DNA of 64,000 nt, taken from positions 1 to 64,000 of the forward strand of contig CAZHTS010000012.1 of NCBI GenBank assembly GCA_964535315.1, given 5' to 3'. Positions within the stretch are counted from its first letter, which is position 1, and the number at the start of each line of letters is the position of its first letter. Origin of the DNA: CAZHTS01 sp964535315 (GTDB lineage Bacteria > Chloroflexota > Anaerolineae > Anaerolineales > Anaerolineaceae). Below are positions 8,198-16,217 of this stretch, in pieces. The position numbers were made by a program, and so were the translations under genes. The notes beneath the pieces were generated by a model. The model had not been told where the DNA came from, made no database searches, and worked only from the letters and a program-made list of their open reading frames with translations.

Positions 8198-8226
8198 ATT
8201 TTCAGGCGGGTTGAAGTTATTGTCAA
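8198..8226 (-). promoter_or_regulatory. Promoter of the NBR1-Ig lipoprotein gene
   Basis: On the minus strand a perfect TTGACA (8226-8221) is followed after 17 bases by GAAAAT (8203-8198). The leader would be about 57 bases and contains GGAGGAG. The -10 is a weak match, so the call depends mainly on the -35. Confidence 0.5.
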
Positions 8227-8237
8227 GGGATTCTAAC

Positions 8238-9347
8238 TTACTTGACGAAATTTTGGGGATTTGGTGTAGGGAGCGGTTTCATGGTGAAGCCTTCTTCGCC
8301 TTTAAAGGTGAAAAAAGTGATTGCACCGGGATGGATGGTTACTTCCGCGTCGTAAGTCTTTTCTTTATAAGGAATCTTCACGGTGTAGGTGCCTGCCGGC
8401 AGATCGCTGAGCACCAGGTTCTCGTCGAAGTACTCGTCCGGGTTGACGATTTCGGGGCCGTACGAGCGGACGATCCAACTGCGCTTACCCTCGCTGTCCA
8501 CCACTTCCACATCCAGGCCCTCGAGAATCTGCCCGTTGGTATGGCGCAGCTGGCCGACCAGCACTCCCCAACCCTGAGGCGGGGCCAGCCAGAGTTCGGG
8601 GTTGTAGGTGTAGTAGAACTTGTTGTCTTCTTTGCGCACCTCAAAATGCAGGTGCGGGCCGGTGGTGTTGCCGGTGATGCCCACCAGGCCGAGCTGCGAC
8701 CCGGTGTTTACCAGTTGCCCGGCCGAGACATCGATGCGCGACATGTGGGCGTAGATGGTGTACAACCGCCTGCCTTTGTGGCTGAAATCGTGGCGGATGG
8801 TGACGGCCAGACCGTAGGGGTCGCTTGGGCTGTTGTTGCCGTAGAACATGCCATAGCCGGCCCACAGGACTTTGCCCGGCGCGGCAGCCAGAACGGGGGT
8901 GCCGATGGGGGCGTCGATGTCGATGCCGGTGTGAATGGCGGTGCCGCCGGGGAAGATGCCGCCATAACGGTAAGACGCCAGCGGCCAGTTGATCTCGTCA
9001 GCGGCGATGGGGCGAGCGAAGAAGAAGTGATCGTTGGGGTTGAGCGCCCAGGGAATGGGATAAAGCGGCGGACGCCAGAGCGAAACCGGGTCGGGCGCCG
9101 GCGGTGGGAAGGCAAAGCGCAGCGGGGGTTCGTGAACGGGTGGGGAGAGGGTGGGGTGATTAAGGGGCGGTTCACTGGCTGCGGTGGGCAGAATGAGCGG
9201 GCCGCTGGCCTGCGTTGAGGCGGGAGCCGGGGTAGGGTGCAGGGTAGGGAGTGGGGCAACAGGAGGAACCGTTGCCGTCTGATCGGGAGTGGCCTGACAG
9301 GCAGCCAGTAGCAGGAGAAACAACGCAAAGGCTTTGCGTACGTTCAT
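8238..9347 (-). CDS. M23-family peptidase-like lipoprotein with C-terminal beta domain
   Basis: This 369-residue predicted lipoprotein has signal peptide LLLLAAC followed by a Pro/Thr-rich spacer to about residue 75. The centre (about 130-250) is an M23 (LytM/lysostaphin) zinc endopeptidase domain: HTGIDID carries the first His and Asp ligands, YAHMS the next His, and GPHLHFEV the last. Such enzymes cleave peptidoglycan cross-bridges or act as amidase activators. The C-terminal 100 residues resemble a carboxypeptidase-regulatory-like beta sandwich (LEGLDVEVVDSEG, LPAGTYTVKIPY). All expected zinc ligands look present, so it is probably active. It follows the PD40 protein gene after only 3 bases, so the two are translated together. 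Confidence 0.83.
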   Translation of the reverse strand: MNVRKAFALFLLLLAACQATPDQTATVPPVAPLPTLHPTPAPASTQASGPLILPTAASEPPLNHPTLSPPVHEPPLRFAFPPPAPDPVSLWRPPLYPIPWALNPNDHFFFARPIAADEINWPLASYRYGGIFPGGTAIHTGIDIDAPIGTPVLAAAPGKVLWAGYGMFYGNNSPSDPYGLAVTIRHDFSHKGRRLYTIYAHMSRIDVSAGQLVNTGSQLGLVGITGNTTGPHLHFEVRKEDNKFYYTYNPELWLAPPQGWGVLVGQLRHTNGQILEGLDVEVVDSEGKRSWIVRSYGPEIVNPDEYFDENLVLSDLPAGTYTVKIPYKEKTYDAEVTIHPGAITFFTFKGEEGFTMKPLPTPNPQNFVK

Positions 9348-9350
9348 GGC

Positions 9351-11297
9351 TTATTGAGGGGGAAGCGGCGTCCAGGTAGGGTGCAGGGTGGCCGTCAGTG
9401 TAACGGTTGGGGTGAGCGACGGGGTGGGCGAGACGTAGTTCTGCGGTTCTGGGGTGGACGTACGGGTGCGAGTGGGCCGCGGGGTAGGGGTAGCCAACGC
9501 TTCGGGCGGGTAGAGCTCGGACATGGCGGTGTTCCAATCCAGGCCTTCGGTGACGCCAAAGATGTTGAAGCGGGTGGCGGGGTAGTAAGTACGCCAGGTG
9601 CTCAGCGCAGAAAAGCGCTGCCAGCCGAACCGCAGGGCGATATCGGTGAAGTCGACCCAGTAACCGGGGGGAATGGCGGCCCATTGGCCGCCCTGCTCGT
9701 AGGCGTAGGGATCGGTGGTGTAGCGGGCCTCGAGGTTCCAGACGGGGGTATCCAGCGGGCGGCCCTGTGAGCCGTCCTGATAGCGGGCTTTGAGATAAAG
9801 GCGCCAGTAAGTCTGGCCGGCAACTTCTTCGCGGGTAATGACCATCCAGCCGGCCTGAATGGGGGCGCTGCTGGCGGCAAAGGCGCGGCCGGTGTACAGC
9901 CAGTTGAGGTCGCTGCCAGGCGGCGGGGGCTCGGTGAGGGGGATGTAGGCATTATCCAGATTGGCGAGGTAGTCCCAACCGGCGGTCTCGGCGCAGAATT
10001 TGCGCATGGCGTCGAAGGATTCGTCCAGGGTATCGTGCAGGTAAGGGTTGGGAGCGCTGACGTCGTTGAGTTTGACCACGCCGAAGCGTCCGGGGGGAGA
10101 GAGGGGATACAGGGTGAGAATGGGCTGGAAGAGGGCGGGGGTAGGCTCGGTATTGCCTGTCGTGAGACGCTGATAGAGCCGGTCGGCCAGCTGGCCGGCT
10201 TTCCAGGCCATGCCCTGCGTGTAGCCAGGGATGGGGGTAAAGGGCATGGCAAGTTTACCGGTCGAAAGCTGGTAAAAAGCCAGTCCACTCTGGTTGGGGC
10301 CGTGTACTTCGCTCAAGATTTCAGAGCCGGTCGGGCTCCAGATGGGCCAGTCGCCGTTGCCGATCAGGTAAGCCGTGTTGGGTGGGCGGGTGGTGTCCCA
10401 GGCGTAGATCTGGCTGACGCCGTTGACGCGTGAGGCGTAGGCCAGGAATTGCCCGGAGGCATCCCAGGCGGGATGCGCTTCGTTGCCGGCCGGCTTCTGG
10501 CTGACATCGGCAAAACGGTTCTCTACATTTTGCAGATAGGCGACCCAGATTTCATCGTTGCCGCTGCGGTTGGAAACGAAGGCAATTTTCTGCCCGTCGG
10601 GCGACCAGGAAGGTGAACGGTCGGCGGCCGGATGGTCGGTCAGGCGCAGCGGCGCCTGACCGGGATCGGTCAGCGAGCGGATATAGATTTCCAGGTTGTT
10701 ATTAACGTAGGTTTCGTAGGCCAGCCATTTGCCATCAGGCGACCAGGTCGGGGCGCCGTCATACTCGGGCGTATCGGTCAGACGGGTTTGTTTGCCGTCC
10801 TTGAGGTCCAGCAGGTAAATGTCCCAATAACCATTTTGATGCGAGGCATACGCCAGCCGGTCTGCGTTGGGGCTGAGGGCCGGGTGCACATCGTCCCAGG
10901 GCGAATCCGTCAGGCGGGTGAGCGGCAGATACTGGGGGTGATAGGCGAATAGATGGGTGTTGACGCCGTCCGGCAGGGAGAGGATCATGATCCCATGCTG
11001 GCGCAGGCCCTCTTGGGGTGGGGCGTCGGGAGCCAGGGTGGGCAGCGGCGTCTGGCTGGCCGCCACGGCAAAGGGGCTGAGCGGGGTGGCCGTCTCGTCC
11101 CCGGCGGGGGCCGGCTGGGATGGCGCCGGGGTGGTGGTGATGACCACCACCTGCGGAGCAGCAGCAGGCAACAATCCGGGCCAACGGGTTGCCACCAGGA
11201 CAATGATATTGAGAGCCAGCAGGATAATGAGCAGGTAAAGAAATATCCTTGATCTGGCTAAACGGTCTTTCAGTTGCGTTAAGAAAGGAATGCGCAT
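9351..11297 (-). CDS. Membrane-anchored TolB-like PD40 beta-propeller protein
   Basis: This 648-residue protein has one N-terminal membrane segment (about residues 17-37), a Pro/Ala-rich spacer, and then at least five PD40/TolB-type repeats, recognisable as HPALSPNADRLAYAS, PTWSPDGKWLAYET, PSWSPDGQKIAFVS, HPAWDASGQFLAYAS and PIWSPTGSEI. These form a beta propeller outside the membrane. The remaining 300 residues are a distinct extracellular region that I do not recognise, ending in a Thr/Pro-rich tail. There is no TolQRA or Pal nearby, so a Tol function is not implied; a surface scaffold or peptidase partner is more likely given the M23 gene immediately downstream. Start at 11297 chosen because a TATAAT lies just upstream. 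Confidence 0.75.
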   Translation of the reverse strand: MRIPFLTQLKDRLARSRIFLYLLIILLALNIIVLVATRWPGLLPAAAPQVVVITTTPAPSQPAPAGDETATPLSPFAVAASQTPLPTLAPDAPPQEGLRQHGIMILSLPDGVNTHLFAYHPQYLPLTRLTDSPWDDVHPALSPNADRLAYASHQNGYWDIYLLDLKDGKQTRLTDTPEYDGAPTWSPDGKWLAYETYVNNNLEIYIRSLTDPGQAPLRLTDHPAADRSPSWSPDGQKIAFVSNRSGNDEIWVAYLQNVENRFADVSQKPAGNEAHPAWDASGQFLAYASRVNGVSQIYAWDTTRPPNTAYLIGNGDWPIWSPTGSEILSEVHGPNQSGLAFYQLSTGKLAMPFTPIPGYTQGMAWKAGQLADRLYQRLTTGNTEPTPALFQPILTLYPLSPPGRFGVVKLNDVSAPNPYLHDTLDESFDAMRKFCAETAGWDYLANLDNAYIPLTEPPPPGSDLNWLYTGRAFAASSAPIQAGWMVITREEVAGQTYWRLYLKARYQDGSQGRPLDTPVWNLEARYTTDPYAYEQGGQWAAIPPGYWVDFTDIALRFGWQRFSALSTWRTYYPATRFNIFGVTEGLDWNTAMSELYPPEALATPTPRPTRTRTSTPEPQNYVSPTPSLTPTVTLTATLHPTWTPLPPQ

Positions 11298-11319
11298 GGT
11301 TTCCGTGAATGTTGCTATT

Positions 11320-11325
11320 ATTATA
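11320..11325 (-). promoter_or_regulatory. -10 box of the PD40-M23 unit
   Basis: A perfect TATAAT on the minus strand lies 22 bases before the ATG, giving a leader of about 15 bases. The best -35 candidate is TTGGGC (11347-11342) with a 16-base spacer, which is weak. Confidence 0.5.
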
Positions 11326-11434
11326 CCTGACATTGTGTACAGCCCAACCGGTTGTCGATTGTCTGCAAAGTGGGCCGCCTGCCGGCCTGATCGCGGACAG
11401 CGTAAAAAGTCAGGCGGGTTGGGTGCAGAGCGGG

Positions 11435-11440
11435 TAAGAT
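11435..11440 (+). promoter_or_regulatory. Candidate -10 box of the AraC/GyrI-like regulator
   Basis: TAAGAT lies 21 bases before the GTG start. The block GCGGGTAAGAT is identical to that at the promoter of the AlkZ-related gene (6441-6451). No good -35 is visible, as expected for a gene that may need an activator, possibly itself. Confidence 0.4.
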
Positions 11441-11461
11441 GGGCGTTGAAAGGAGCGAGGT

Positions 11462-12340
11462 GTGGATAGTTTTGCGGGTTTGTCTCGGGCTCTGGACTAT
11501 ATTGAAGCCAACCTGACCGGTGTGCTGGACGTAGAGGCGGTGGCGCGCCAGGCGCATTATTCACCGTCCCATTTTCAACGCATGTTTCTGGCATTGACCG
11601 GCCTGACGGTCGGTGAGTATGCTCGCCGGCGCCGCCTGACACTGGCAGCGCAAGAGTTGGCGTTGGAGCACTCGTTGGTGATCGATGTGGCGCTGAAATA
11701 TGGTTACGAGTCGCCTGAGGCGTTTGGGCGTGCGTTCCAACGGATGCACGGCCTGACGCCTTCGGAGGCGCGCCAGCCCGGTGTAACCCTGAAGGCTTTC
11801 CCACGTCTTTCCTTTCAACTCATCTTGAAAGGAGACCAACCCATGCAATACCGTATTTTTACCCGCCCGGCGATGACGATCGTTGGCAAACCGTTGCGCA
11901 CCACCACCCAGGGCAGCGAGAACCTCAACGCCATCCCGGCTTTCTGGCAGCGTTGTCAGGCAGATGGCACTCTGGAGGTGCTGGATCGAATGGCCGGGCC
12001 GCTGGGTACGCTGGGCGTATGTCTGGAGATCGAAAACGCCGAGGAGGCGTTTACCTATCTGATTGCGGTGGAAAAGACGGACGCCGTGCCGCCGGCGGAC
12101 TGGATGGAATACGTGCTGCCCGCCGGCACCTGGGCCGCGTTTGAGAGCTGCGGGCCGCTGCCCGAGAGCATCCAGCAGACGTGGGCGCGCATCTTCAGCG
12201 ACTGGTTCCCGGCCAGCGAATACGAACATACCGGAACGCCGGATATGGAAGTGTACCCGCCGGACATGTGCGGCAACGACGCCAATACGCGCACCGAGGT
12301 GTGGGTGCCGGTGCGTAAGAAGCTAAAACTGGATGGATAG
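11462..12340 (+). CDS. AraC-family regulator with GyrI-like effector domain
   Basis: This 292-residue transcription factor has an N-terminal AraC/XylS double helix-turn-helix (residues of about 8-105; YSPSHFQRMFLALTG and YGYESPEAFGRAFQRMHG are the two recognition helices). A C-terminal GyrI-like/effector-binding domain follows (about 128-290; MQYRIFTRPAMTIVGKPL onward). The Rob/SoxS-like members of this class bind hydrophobic drugs and activate efflux or stress genes. The GTG start has AAAGGAG seven bases upstream. The gene stands alone, divergent from the PD40 unit and converging on the second M23 gene with an 18-base overlap of the coding ends. The target genes cannot be read from the sequence. 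Confidence 0.85.
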   Translation: MDSFAGLSRALDYIEANLTGVLDVEAVARQAHYSPSHFQRMFLALTGLTVGEYARRRRLTLAAQELALEHSLVIDVALKYGYESPEAFGRAFQRMHGLTPSEARQPGVTLKAFPRLSFQLILKGDQPMQYRIFTRPAMTIVGKPLRTTTQGSENLNAIPAFWQRCQADGTLEVLDRMAGPLGTLGVCLEIENAEEAFTYLIAVEKTDAVPPADWMEYVLPAGTWAAFESCGPLPESIQQTWARIFSDWFPASEYEHTGTPDMEVYPPDMCGNDANTRTEVWVPVRKKLKLDG

Positions 12341-13189
12341 CAGGCGCATGGGGTCGAAGATCTGAAATAGACCGCTGACGCGCCAGGCGCAATAGCCGGC
12401 CCGGGCCTGGGGTGAGACGCCGCCGAAGTAGTGATCGATGTCGGTGAGCGGCGCTCCGGCCGGGCCGATGCGCGTTTCTAGATGCAGGTGCGGGTTGCCC
12501 GAGCGGCCGGTGTTGCCGACCTCGCCGAGCTGTTGACCACAACGGATCACGTCGCCGCTTTTGACCTTTGGCGGCTGGTTGAGATGGGCGTAGATGAGAT
12601 AGAGCGAGCGCTGCGGGGACTGCCAGTTGAAGGCTTCTTCCCCGGTCGGGCAGCTCAGGTTGGGCGGGGCAACGGTAGGCGCCGGGGTGGGCAGGCTGAG
12701 CTGCTGTAGGACGGCGGGGGGAAGGTCTTGTAGCGGGGTCTCGATCAGGACGGCGTTGCCGTATACCAGCTTGTCTTGCAGGGCAACGACCACCCGCCCG
12801 TTCAACACCGAGTAAACCGGCAGGCCGGTGATGCCGATGCGCTCGCCGCGGCGATAATAGGCAAAATCTACCCCGTGGTGGCCGTCATCCAGGCCGGGGC
12901 GGGGCTGGTCGAAGGGTTGGGTGACGATTTCGGGCAGCGCGGCCAGGGTCAGGCCTTCGAGCGGGGAGCACATCTCGAATTGAGGGGCGGGGGTGACGCT
13001 GGGGGCGCTGGTGGCCGAAGGCAGCGGCGAGGGGGTGGCGCTGGGCGGCGGTGTATAAGAGGCCGTTGGGGGAGGAGTCTGGCTGGGGGGCGCGACGGTT
13101 GCAGCGGGGGTGGGGCTGGCGCAGCCGGCCAGCCCGATGGACAATGCACAGAGGAGTGCGCAGCGATGAATGAAGGTTGAATAATTCAT
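12323..13189 (-). CDS. M23-family peptidase-like lipoprotein (second)
   Basis: This 288-residue protein has a lipoprotein signal (GLAGC) and a spacer of about 40 residues that is almost only Pro, Thr, Ser and Ala. An M23-like domain follows with HHGVDFAYY (His and Asp ligands), YAHLN and NPHLHLETR (the final His pair). An insertion of about 50 residues, itself Pro-rich, splits the domain between the first and second ligand blocks (LPAVLQQLSLPTPAPT-like segment). All ligands look intact, so peptidoglycan hydrolysis is plausible. It is not closely similar to the other M23 protein of this window. Its 3' end overlaps the convergent regulator gene by 18 bases. Confidence 0.8.
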   Translation of the reverse strand: MNYSTFIHRCALLCALSIGLAGCASPTPAATVAPPSQTPPPTASYTPPPSATPSPLPSATSAPSVTPAPQFEMCSPLEGLTLAALPEIVTQPFDQPRPGLDDGHHGVDFAYYRRGERIGITGLPVYSVLNGRVVVALQDKLVYGNAVLIETPLQDLPPAVLQQLSLPTPAPTVAPPNLSCPTGEEAFNWQSPQRSLYLIYAHLNQPPKVKSGDVIRCGQQLGEVGNTGRSGNPHLHLETRIGPAGAPLTDIDHYFGGVSPQARAGYCAWRVSGLFQIFDPMRLLSIQF

Positions 13190-13207
13190 GGCGGGTATAC
13201 ACAGGCG

Positions 13208-13239
13208 TGCCGGACAGGCGAATTAGCGCCTGTCCGGCA
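13208..13239 (-). terminator. Perfect 13-bp hairpin after the DUF1015 unit
   Basis: TGCCGGACAGGCG (13208-13220) pairs with CGCCTGTCCGGCA (13227-13239) around a 6-base loop. It lies nine bases after the stop codon of the small hypothetical gene on the minus strand. There is no T-tract, so factor-independent termination is uncertain. Confidence 0.55.
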
Positions 13240-13247
13240 TGGTTTAA

Positions 13248-13613
13248 TCAGTTTCCCTGGGCGGGGGCCGGCAGGTCGAACTGGATCTGGCGTTGGTCGA
13301 CGCTGCCCAGTTCGGGGTAGAGGATGTCGGCAACGAGCAGCAACGAGCCGGTGACCTGCGGCGAGCGGACGTGCATGGTGAAGGTCAGGCTATCTTCGGC
13401 GGTTTCGATAATGCTGGTGCGCGATACTTCCTCGCCGCCGGCGGTTTGAATGCAGAATTCCAGGTTGGGGAATTGTTCAAAGGGCGTGACCTGTACCAGG
13501 ACGCGAATACGGCGGCCGTCGGACCAGGGCTCGACGCGCACATCGGTGAAGCGCATCTGAGCAGGGGGGACGGCGTCTTCGGCAGGCATAAAGGCGTGCG
13601 GGATGTTCGGCAT
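13248..13613 (-). CDS. Conserved-looking small protein of unknown function
   Basis: I do not recognise this 121-residue protein. It has no signal peptide or membrane segment and alternates hydrophobic and polar residues as in a beta sandwich: FTDVRVEPWSDGRRIRVLVQV, a PNLEFCIQT strand and QVTGSLLLVADILYPE. It is acidic overall, with a Pro/Ala tail. It follows the DUF1015 gene after 15 bases and is probably co-transcribed with it; a strong hairpin closes the unit. Codon use resembles its neighbours, supporting a real gene. A role tied to the DUF1015 protein is a guess from position only. Confidence 0.65.
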   Translation of the reverse strand: MPNIPHAFMPAEDAVPPAQMRFTDVRVEPWSDGRRIRVLVQVTPFEQFPNLEFCIQTAGGEEVSRTSIIETAEDSLTFTMHVRSPQVTGSLLLVADILYPELGSVDQRQIQFDLPAPAQGN

Positions 13614-13628
13614 GGGTGCGGGTTCCTG

Positions 13629-14948
13629 TCAGGCGATGCGGCGGCATTCCATGTAGAAGCGCTTGTCGCGCGCCTCGCCCATCGAGAAGGTCTTGCGGGG
13701 CAGCGCACCATCGAGGATGACGGTCTTGAACAGATCGCTTTTGGACATGCCGGGTAGATAAAAGCCCAGGTTGCCGGGCTGTGCGCCCAGACGGGCGGTG
13801 GCTTCCTCGCCGTGAACGTAGTCGATCTTTTCGGCGCCGCCTTGTTTGAGCCAGGCATCCAGAAATGCCTGCAAGGTGCCCACCGGCAAATTGGAGGAAG
13901 GTTTATGGATGTGTACCACGCCGGTAGTCTGCCCGGCGACGAGGCCGACGCTCTGGCCGGCGCCTTCCTGGCGATCCACACTGGCGACCATCTCGTGCAG
14001 GTCCTGGCAGGGGGTGTAAGAAACGCTGCCCTCGCCAAAGAAGCGTTGCAGGGCGGGCATGAGGTCTTCTTTGACGCCAAACAGGACGCGGTGGATGGGC
14101 TCAAATTCCAGCCCCTCATCGTGCACGTTTTCGATTTCAACCAGGGCGTAGCGGGCGGGGTGATCCATACCCACCTCGGCCTTGATCTTTTCCCAGATGG
14201 CCTTGGCGGTGGCCAGCGAGTGGTTGCCGTCGCCCATAGCGAAGAGCAGCACACCCTGCTCGCCGCCGACGTTGTATTTGGCCTGGAAGGTCTCTGGGGC
14301 GGCCAGTTTTTCCAGGGCGTGAACGATCTGGGTCTCGAGGGCAGGGTCATTGACCAGATAACCGCTGAGGTGCCCGGAGCCAAGCATCAAGTCGGTGTCG
14401 TAAAGCGGCGTCAGGCCGGCTTTGTGACCGGCGAGGGGCTCGATGACGGTGCGCTGCGGGTCGTCGATCAACACCAGAATATGCGGCAGCTCGACTTTGG
14501 CGCCCTGGCGGATCTTCATGCGCGGCGGCAGGCGATCCAGGATGGTACCTTCGGTGGCGCGGATGAGGCTTTGCGAGCCTTTGTTGTAGTCGTATTTTTC
14601 CAGATCGAGGGCCAACACCAGTCCGTGACGGGTTTTGCCGCTGGTGGTGCGCTCGACGTACACAAAGCCTTCGTGCGATTGCAAAACAGCGCCGTCCAGA
14701 TATTGCTGCATGGTTTCTTGGGCGGTCTGGGTGCGGGCGGCTTCTTCGGGTGTGCCCAGGAATACCTCAGGCAGGGTAATGTGGAAGGTGGAGGGGGCAT
14801 CGGCCACGATCTGGCGCACCTGTTCCCAGTATTCGGGTTCTGAGGTGAATTGATCGCAGGCGATGACGGCCCATTTTTTCAGATCCACGTGGGGTGCAGG
14901 GAGGAGAACGTCTGCAACCTGGATGCCGATTTGCGGGTAATTTCTCAT
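13629..14948 (-). CDS. DUF1015 family protein
   Basis: This 439-residue cytoplasmic protein matches the DUF1015 family. Typical landmarks are the N-terminal WAVIACDQFTSEPEYW, the VYVERTT strand, the central FAMGDGNHSLATAKAIWE block (the most conserved family motif, with Asp, Asn and His), and a C-terminal LGFYLPGMSKSDLF region. DUF1015 proteins are widespread in Firmicutes, archaea and Chloroflexi; their biochemical role is not settled to my knowledge. It has its own promoter behind the degV terminator and leads a two-gene unit. Start at 14948 is the only ATG near the conserved N-terminus, with AAAGGG upstream. Confidence 0.8.
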   Translation of the reverse strand: MRNYPQIGIQVADVLLPAPHVDLKKWAVIACDQFTSEPEYWEQVRQIVADAPSTFHITLPEVFLGTPEEAARTQTAQETMQQYLDGAVLQSHEGFVYVERTTSGKTRHGLVLALDLEKYDYNKGSQSLIRATEGTILDRLPPRMKIRQGAKVELPHILVLIDDPQRTVIEPLAGHKAGLTPLYDTDLMLGSGHLSGYLVNDPALETQIVHALEKLAAPETFQAKYNVGGEQGVLLFAMGDGNHSLATAKAIWEKIKAEVGMDHPARYALVEIENVHDEGLEFEPIHRVLFGVKEDLMPALQRFFGEGSVSYTPCQDLHEMVASVDRQEGAGQSVGLVAGQTTGVVHIHKPSSNLPVGTLQAFLDAWLKQGGAEKIDYVHGEEATARLGAQPGNLGFYLPGMSKSDLFKTVILDGALPRKTFSMGEARDKRFYMECRRIA

Positions 14949-15000
14949 GTGCAGTAGCCCTTTTTGCAAAAGATAGAATTTGGGTGAACCCCGTAATTTA

Positions 15001-15029
15001 ATTGTACCACTGCGGCCAGGGGGAAGAAA
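15001..15029 (-). promoter_or_regulatory. Promoter of the DUF1015 unit
   Basis: On the minus strand TACAAT (15006-15001) is preceded by TGG, an extended -10, and by TTTCTT (15029-15024) with a 17-base spacer. The -35 lies inside an arm of the inverted repeats described separately, so folding or protein binding there could affect it. Confidence 0.5.
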
Positions 15030-15034
15030 TTTAT

Positions 15035-15069
15035 GTGATCTTTGGCTGGCAGCCCCCGCCAAAGATCAC
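15035..15069. repeat. 12-bp inverted repeat in the degV-DUF1015 intergenic region
   Basis: GTGATCTTTGGC (15035-15046) pairs with GCCAAAGATCAC (15058-15069) around an 11-base loop. It sits between the degV terminator and the DUF1015 promoter. It could be a second terminator (ATAAATTTCTT follows on the minus strand) or an operator. Confidence 0.5.
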
Positions 15070-15079
15070 CTGCCGGGTT

Positions 15080-15129
15080 AAAAAATTTCTCCCCCAACGA
15101 ATGATGGCGATGAAGGTGTTGGGGGAGAA
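15080..15129 (-). terminator. Intrinsic terminator of degV
   Basis: On the minus strand TTCTCCCCCAAC (15129-15118) pairs with GTTGGGGGAGAA (15098-15087) across a 19-base loop and is followed by ATTTTTT. It begins about 26 bases after the degV stop codon. Confidence 0.75.
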
Positions 15130-15155
15130 GGGAACCGGTATGTTTTAGCGGAGGA

Positions 15156-16013
15156 TCACATTCCGGCGAGATAGGCGATGCCCACGGTGCCCGGGCCGGT
15201 GTGGGTGCCCAGCACGGGGCTGACTTCGGTGAGAATGGCGTCGTGTACGGCGCTGACGCCAAAACGCTGGCGCGCTTTTTCGAGCAGTTGAGCGGCTTCT
15301 TCGGGGGCGTTGGCGTGCAGGGTGGCAATGTGCACCGGGGTGCGTTGGGCGACGCGTTCTTCAAACAGATCGAGGAGGCGGTCGATGGCTTTGTTCATGG
15401 TGCGCACCCGTTCGATGGCTTCGATGCGGCCCTCGCGCAGTTCGAGGATGGGCTTCAGGTTGAGAGCAGTGCCCAGGAAGGCGGCCGCACCACCGATCCG
15501 CCCGCCGCGGTGCAGATATTCCAGCGTGCTGACGGCGAAGAGCACGCCGCTCTGGTTGAGGGCCTGCCGGGCAAGCAGCGTACACTCCGCCAGAGTGGCG
15601 CCGTTGGCGGCGGCGCGGGCAGCGGTCAGGGAGGCGAAGCCCATCGCCATCGAAGTCGACAGCGAGTCGACCAGTTCGATGGGCGCGCCGGGGAGCATGG
15701 CTTTGGCCTGTTGGGCCGAGTCAAGAGTGCCGGAGAGCCGGCTGGAGATGTGGATGCTGAGAATTTCAAAGCCTTTTTCGATCAGGCTGGCATACAGTTG
15801 TTGCAGGGCGCCCGGGGTAGCCTGCGAGGTGGTCGGCATGTTGCGGGCTGATTTCAATCGTTCGTAGAATTCGAGCGGCTGGATATCGATGCCGTCGCGA
15901 TAACTGGTTCCGTCCCAGATAACCTGTAAAGGGCAGGAAAAGACGTTCAAGCCGCGCAGCAGGTTGGCGGGCAGGGTGGCGGTGCTGTCGGTGACAATGG
16001 CAACGGGGGGCAT
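15156..16013 (-). CDS. DegV family fatty-acid-binding protein
   Basis: This 285-residue protein is a DegV/FakB-family member: VAIVTDSTATLP at the N-terminus, TSQATPGALQQLY, ISSRLSGTLDSAQQA (the SGT fatty-acid carboxylate contact), VDSLSTSMAMG and the C-terminal HTGPGTVGIAY. FakB proteins present fatty acids to the kinase FakA for acyl-phosphate formation that feeds phospholipid synthesis. No fakA-like gene is in this window, so the partner must lie elsewhere. AGGAGGA eight bases before the ATG at 16013 sets the start. It is a single-gene unit with its own terminator, divergent from ffh. Confidence 0.9.
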   Translation of the reverse strand: MPPVAIVTDSTATLPANLLRGLNVFSCPLQVIWDGTSYRDGIDIQPLEFYERLKSARNMPTTSQATPGALQQLYASLIEKGFEILSIHISSRLSGTLDSAQQAKAMLPGAPIELVDSLSTSMAMGFASLTAARAAANGATLAECTLLARQALNQSGVLFAVSTLEYLHRGGRIGGAAAFLGTALNLKPILELREGRIEAIERVRTMNKAIDRLLDLFEERVAQRTPVHIATLHANAPEEAAQLLEKARQRFGVSAVHDAILTEVSPVLGTHTGPGTVGIAYLAGM

Positions 16014-16079
16014 AACAGATTCCTCCTGAGGATAAAAAGGTACCACGAATGGCTTCCCATAGCGTTATAACCCCGCGTT

Positions 16080-16109
16080 TTGCCGTTGGTTACGCTTTTG
16101 TGGTATAAG
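16080..16109 (+). promoter_or_regulatory. Promoter of the ffh operon
   Basis: TTGCCG (16080-16085) and TATAAG (16104-16109) are separated by 18 bases. The mRNA would carry a leader of about 100 bases before the ffh GTG, in which I see no riboswitch-like structure. Confidence 0.55.
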
Positions 16110-16217
16110 TAAATGAAGATTGGCCCTTGACCATTCCTGTCTTACAGAATAAAATCCAGTTCTGTTCAAACTCCGTCCCTGACGGTCATTTTTTGCTGCA
16201 TTTGCGACGAAACCACT

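Noticed and set aside
11298..11804. In-frame extension of the PD40 protein gene upstream of 11297
   Set aside because: It would cross its own promoter and run antisense to the AraC-type gene.
12323..12340. 18-base overlap of two convergent genes as a sign of a frameshift
   Set aside because: Both C-termini look natural for their families and short convergent overlaps are common at this gene density.
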